Positions 7,232 through 7,923 of a stretch of 7,923 nt of DNA are shown here, one piece after another; position 1 is the first letter of the stretch; each line of letters opens with the position of its first letter. Made by a program: the position numbers and the translations under genes. Source of the stretch: Bacteroidota bacterium. GTDB lineage: Bacteria; Bacteroidota; Bacteroidia; Bacteroidales; UBA10428. The stretch lies in contig JAHEEB010000156.1 in assembly GCA_024640925.1 (NCBI GenBank), positions 1 to 7,923 of the forward strand, given 5' to 3'. Under the pieces are notes generated by a model. It ran no database searches, was not told the origin of the DNA, and saw nothing but the letters and a program-made list of their open reading frames with translations.

Positions 7232-7258
7232 TTAACCATAATTTGGTTTTAGTAAATT

Positions 7259-7923
7259 TTAACTGAGATATCTCTTTGTGAGGTTATCAATTGTACTAAT
7301 TTCGATAAATGATGCACCATGTGTTTCACCGTAGTTTCCCCCGATAATTACAACCCGGTCATCATTGGTTAGTCGACCTTCCTCAATCAGTTGGTTAAGG
7401 CTAACCCGGATGAATTCGTTGTGAGCTTTGCTATCGAGATAATTACAGAACAAACCAAAGGTAAGGGCCAGTTCGCGCATTACACGTCTGTCGTAACATT
7501 GAACATATACCGGTTTCCGACCGCGGAATCCTGCCAGGTTACGCATTGTTCTGCCACTGGTTGTATCGGCAATAATTACCTTAACATCTAGTTTGATAGA
7601 GGCTTCAACGGCAGATTTGGTCAAATAGGCAGAGGTTTTTGTACTGAGAACAACGATTGGTGTTTTATGAAATTCACCCCTGCTTTTTTCCACTTCTATA
7701 GCAATTGTTGACATTGTCTCAACAGCTTCTACTGGATAATCACCATAAGCTGTCTCTCCGCTAAGCATAATAGCATCGGTTTTACTATAAATAGCATTCG
7801 CAACGTCTGTCACTTCTGCACGGGTGGGGCGCGGATTTTTAATCATGCTGTGAAGCATCTGGGTAGCAATAATTACCGGTTTGCGCGCTTCTATACACTT
7901 ATTGATAAGCTTTTTCTGTACGC
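7259..7923 (-). CDS. pyk: Pyruvate kinase, C-terminal part (N-terminus beyond window)
   Basis: Glycolytic enzyme that converts phosphoenolpyruvate and ADP to pyruvate and ATP in the cytoplasm. The frame is open to the right edge, so about 220 of an expected 470-490 residues are present. The first residues VQKKLINKCIEARKPVIIATQM and the following MLHSMIKNPRPTRAEVTDVANAIYSKTDAIMLSGETAYGDYP are the family hallmark from the end of the TIM barrel; TRAEVTDVANA and MLSGETA are near-invariant. The usual DGTDA appears here as SKTDA. The rest is the C-terminal regulatory domain (about VVLSTKTSAYLTKSAVEASI to the end), closing with VVIIGGNYGETHGASFIEIS. The PEP-binding and catalytic residues of the N-terminal barrel lie outside the window. 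The apparent ATG at 7858 is internal, inside ATQMLHSM, and is not the start. A strong terminator follows, so it ends its transcription unit. Confidence 0.97.
   Translation of the reverse strand, partial: VQKKLINKCIEARKPVIIATQMLHSMIKNPRPTRAEVTDVANAIYSKTDAIMLSGETAYGDYPVEAVETMSTIAIEVEKSRGEFHKTPIVVLSTKTSAYLTKSAVEASIKLDVKVIIADTTSGRTMRNLAGFRGRKPVYVQCYDRRVMRELALTFGLFCNYLDSKAHNEFIRVSLNQLIEEGRLTNDDRVVIIGGNYGETHGASFIEISTIDNLTKRYLS

Noticed and set aside
7391..7591. Plus-strand open frame of 66 codons inside pyruvate kinase
   Set aside because: Antisense to strongly conserved pyk codons, with no supporting features.

Overview
This window comes from a Bacteroidota genome, most likely a Bacteroidales/Marinilabiliales-type marine or gut-associated lineage. 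The DNA is AT-rich, start codons lack Shine-Dalgarno sequences and have A/T-rich leaders, and a large exported protein carries a gliding-motility-type (CHU_C, type IX secretion type B) C-terminal domain. A small DUF6702-like protein and a typical Bacteroidota TetR-TolC efflux arrangement fit the same picture. The placement is an inference from gene content; no rRNA or tRNA is present.

Layout. Positions 1-1128 (minus) hold the N-terminal 376 codons of a TolC-family outer membrane efflux protein that runs off the left edge. Just upstream of it on the same strand, at 1244-1822, is a TetR-family repressor. The usual membrane fusion and RND or ABC genes would lie beyond position 1. The minus-strand word TTAGTCGAA occurs once upstream of tetR and once upstream of tolC, each time inside an imperfect palindrome, which suggests an operator. 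A divergent single gene at 2072-2659 (plus) encodes a small secreted beta-barrel-like protein and ends at a clear hairpin terminator (2690-2713).

From 7174 down to 2845 (minus) lies a tight three-gene operon. It encodes a DUF6702-like exported protein, an 872-residue multidomain (PKD/cadherin-like plus fibronectin III-like) protein with a type B T9SS sorting domain, and a TPR-repeat exported protein. The gaps are 2 nt and a 4-nt ATGA overlap, so the products are probably made together and may act together at the cell surface. At the right edge (7259-7923, minus) is the C-terminal part of pyruvate kinase, ending at a strong intrinsic terminator (7200-7231) only about 26 nt before the DUF6702 start codon.

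I see no CRISPR array, insertion sequence, phage gene, tRNA or rRNA. Most of the window looks like ordinary chromosomal Bacteroidota content. The least described parts are the three-gene secreted-protein operon and the putative TetR operator pair.
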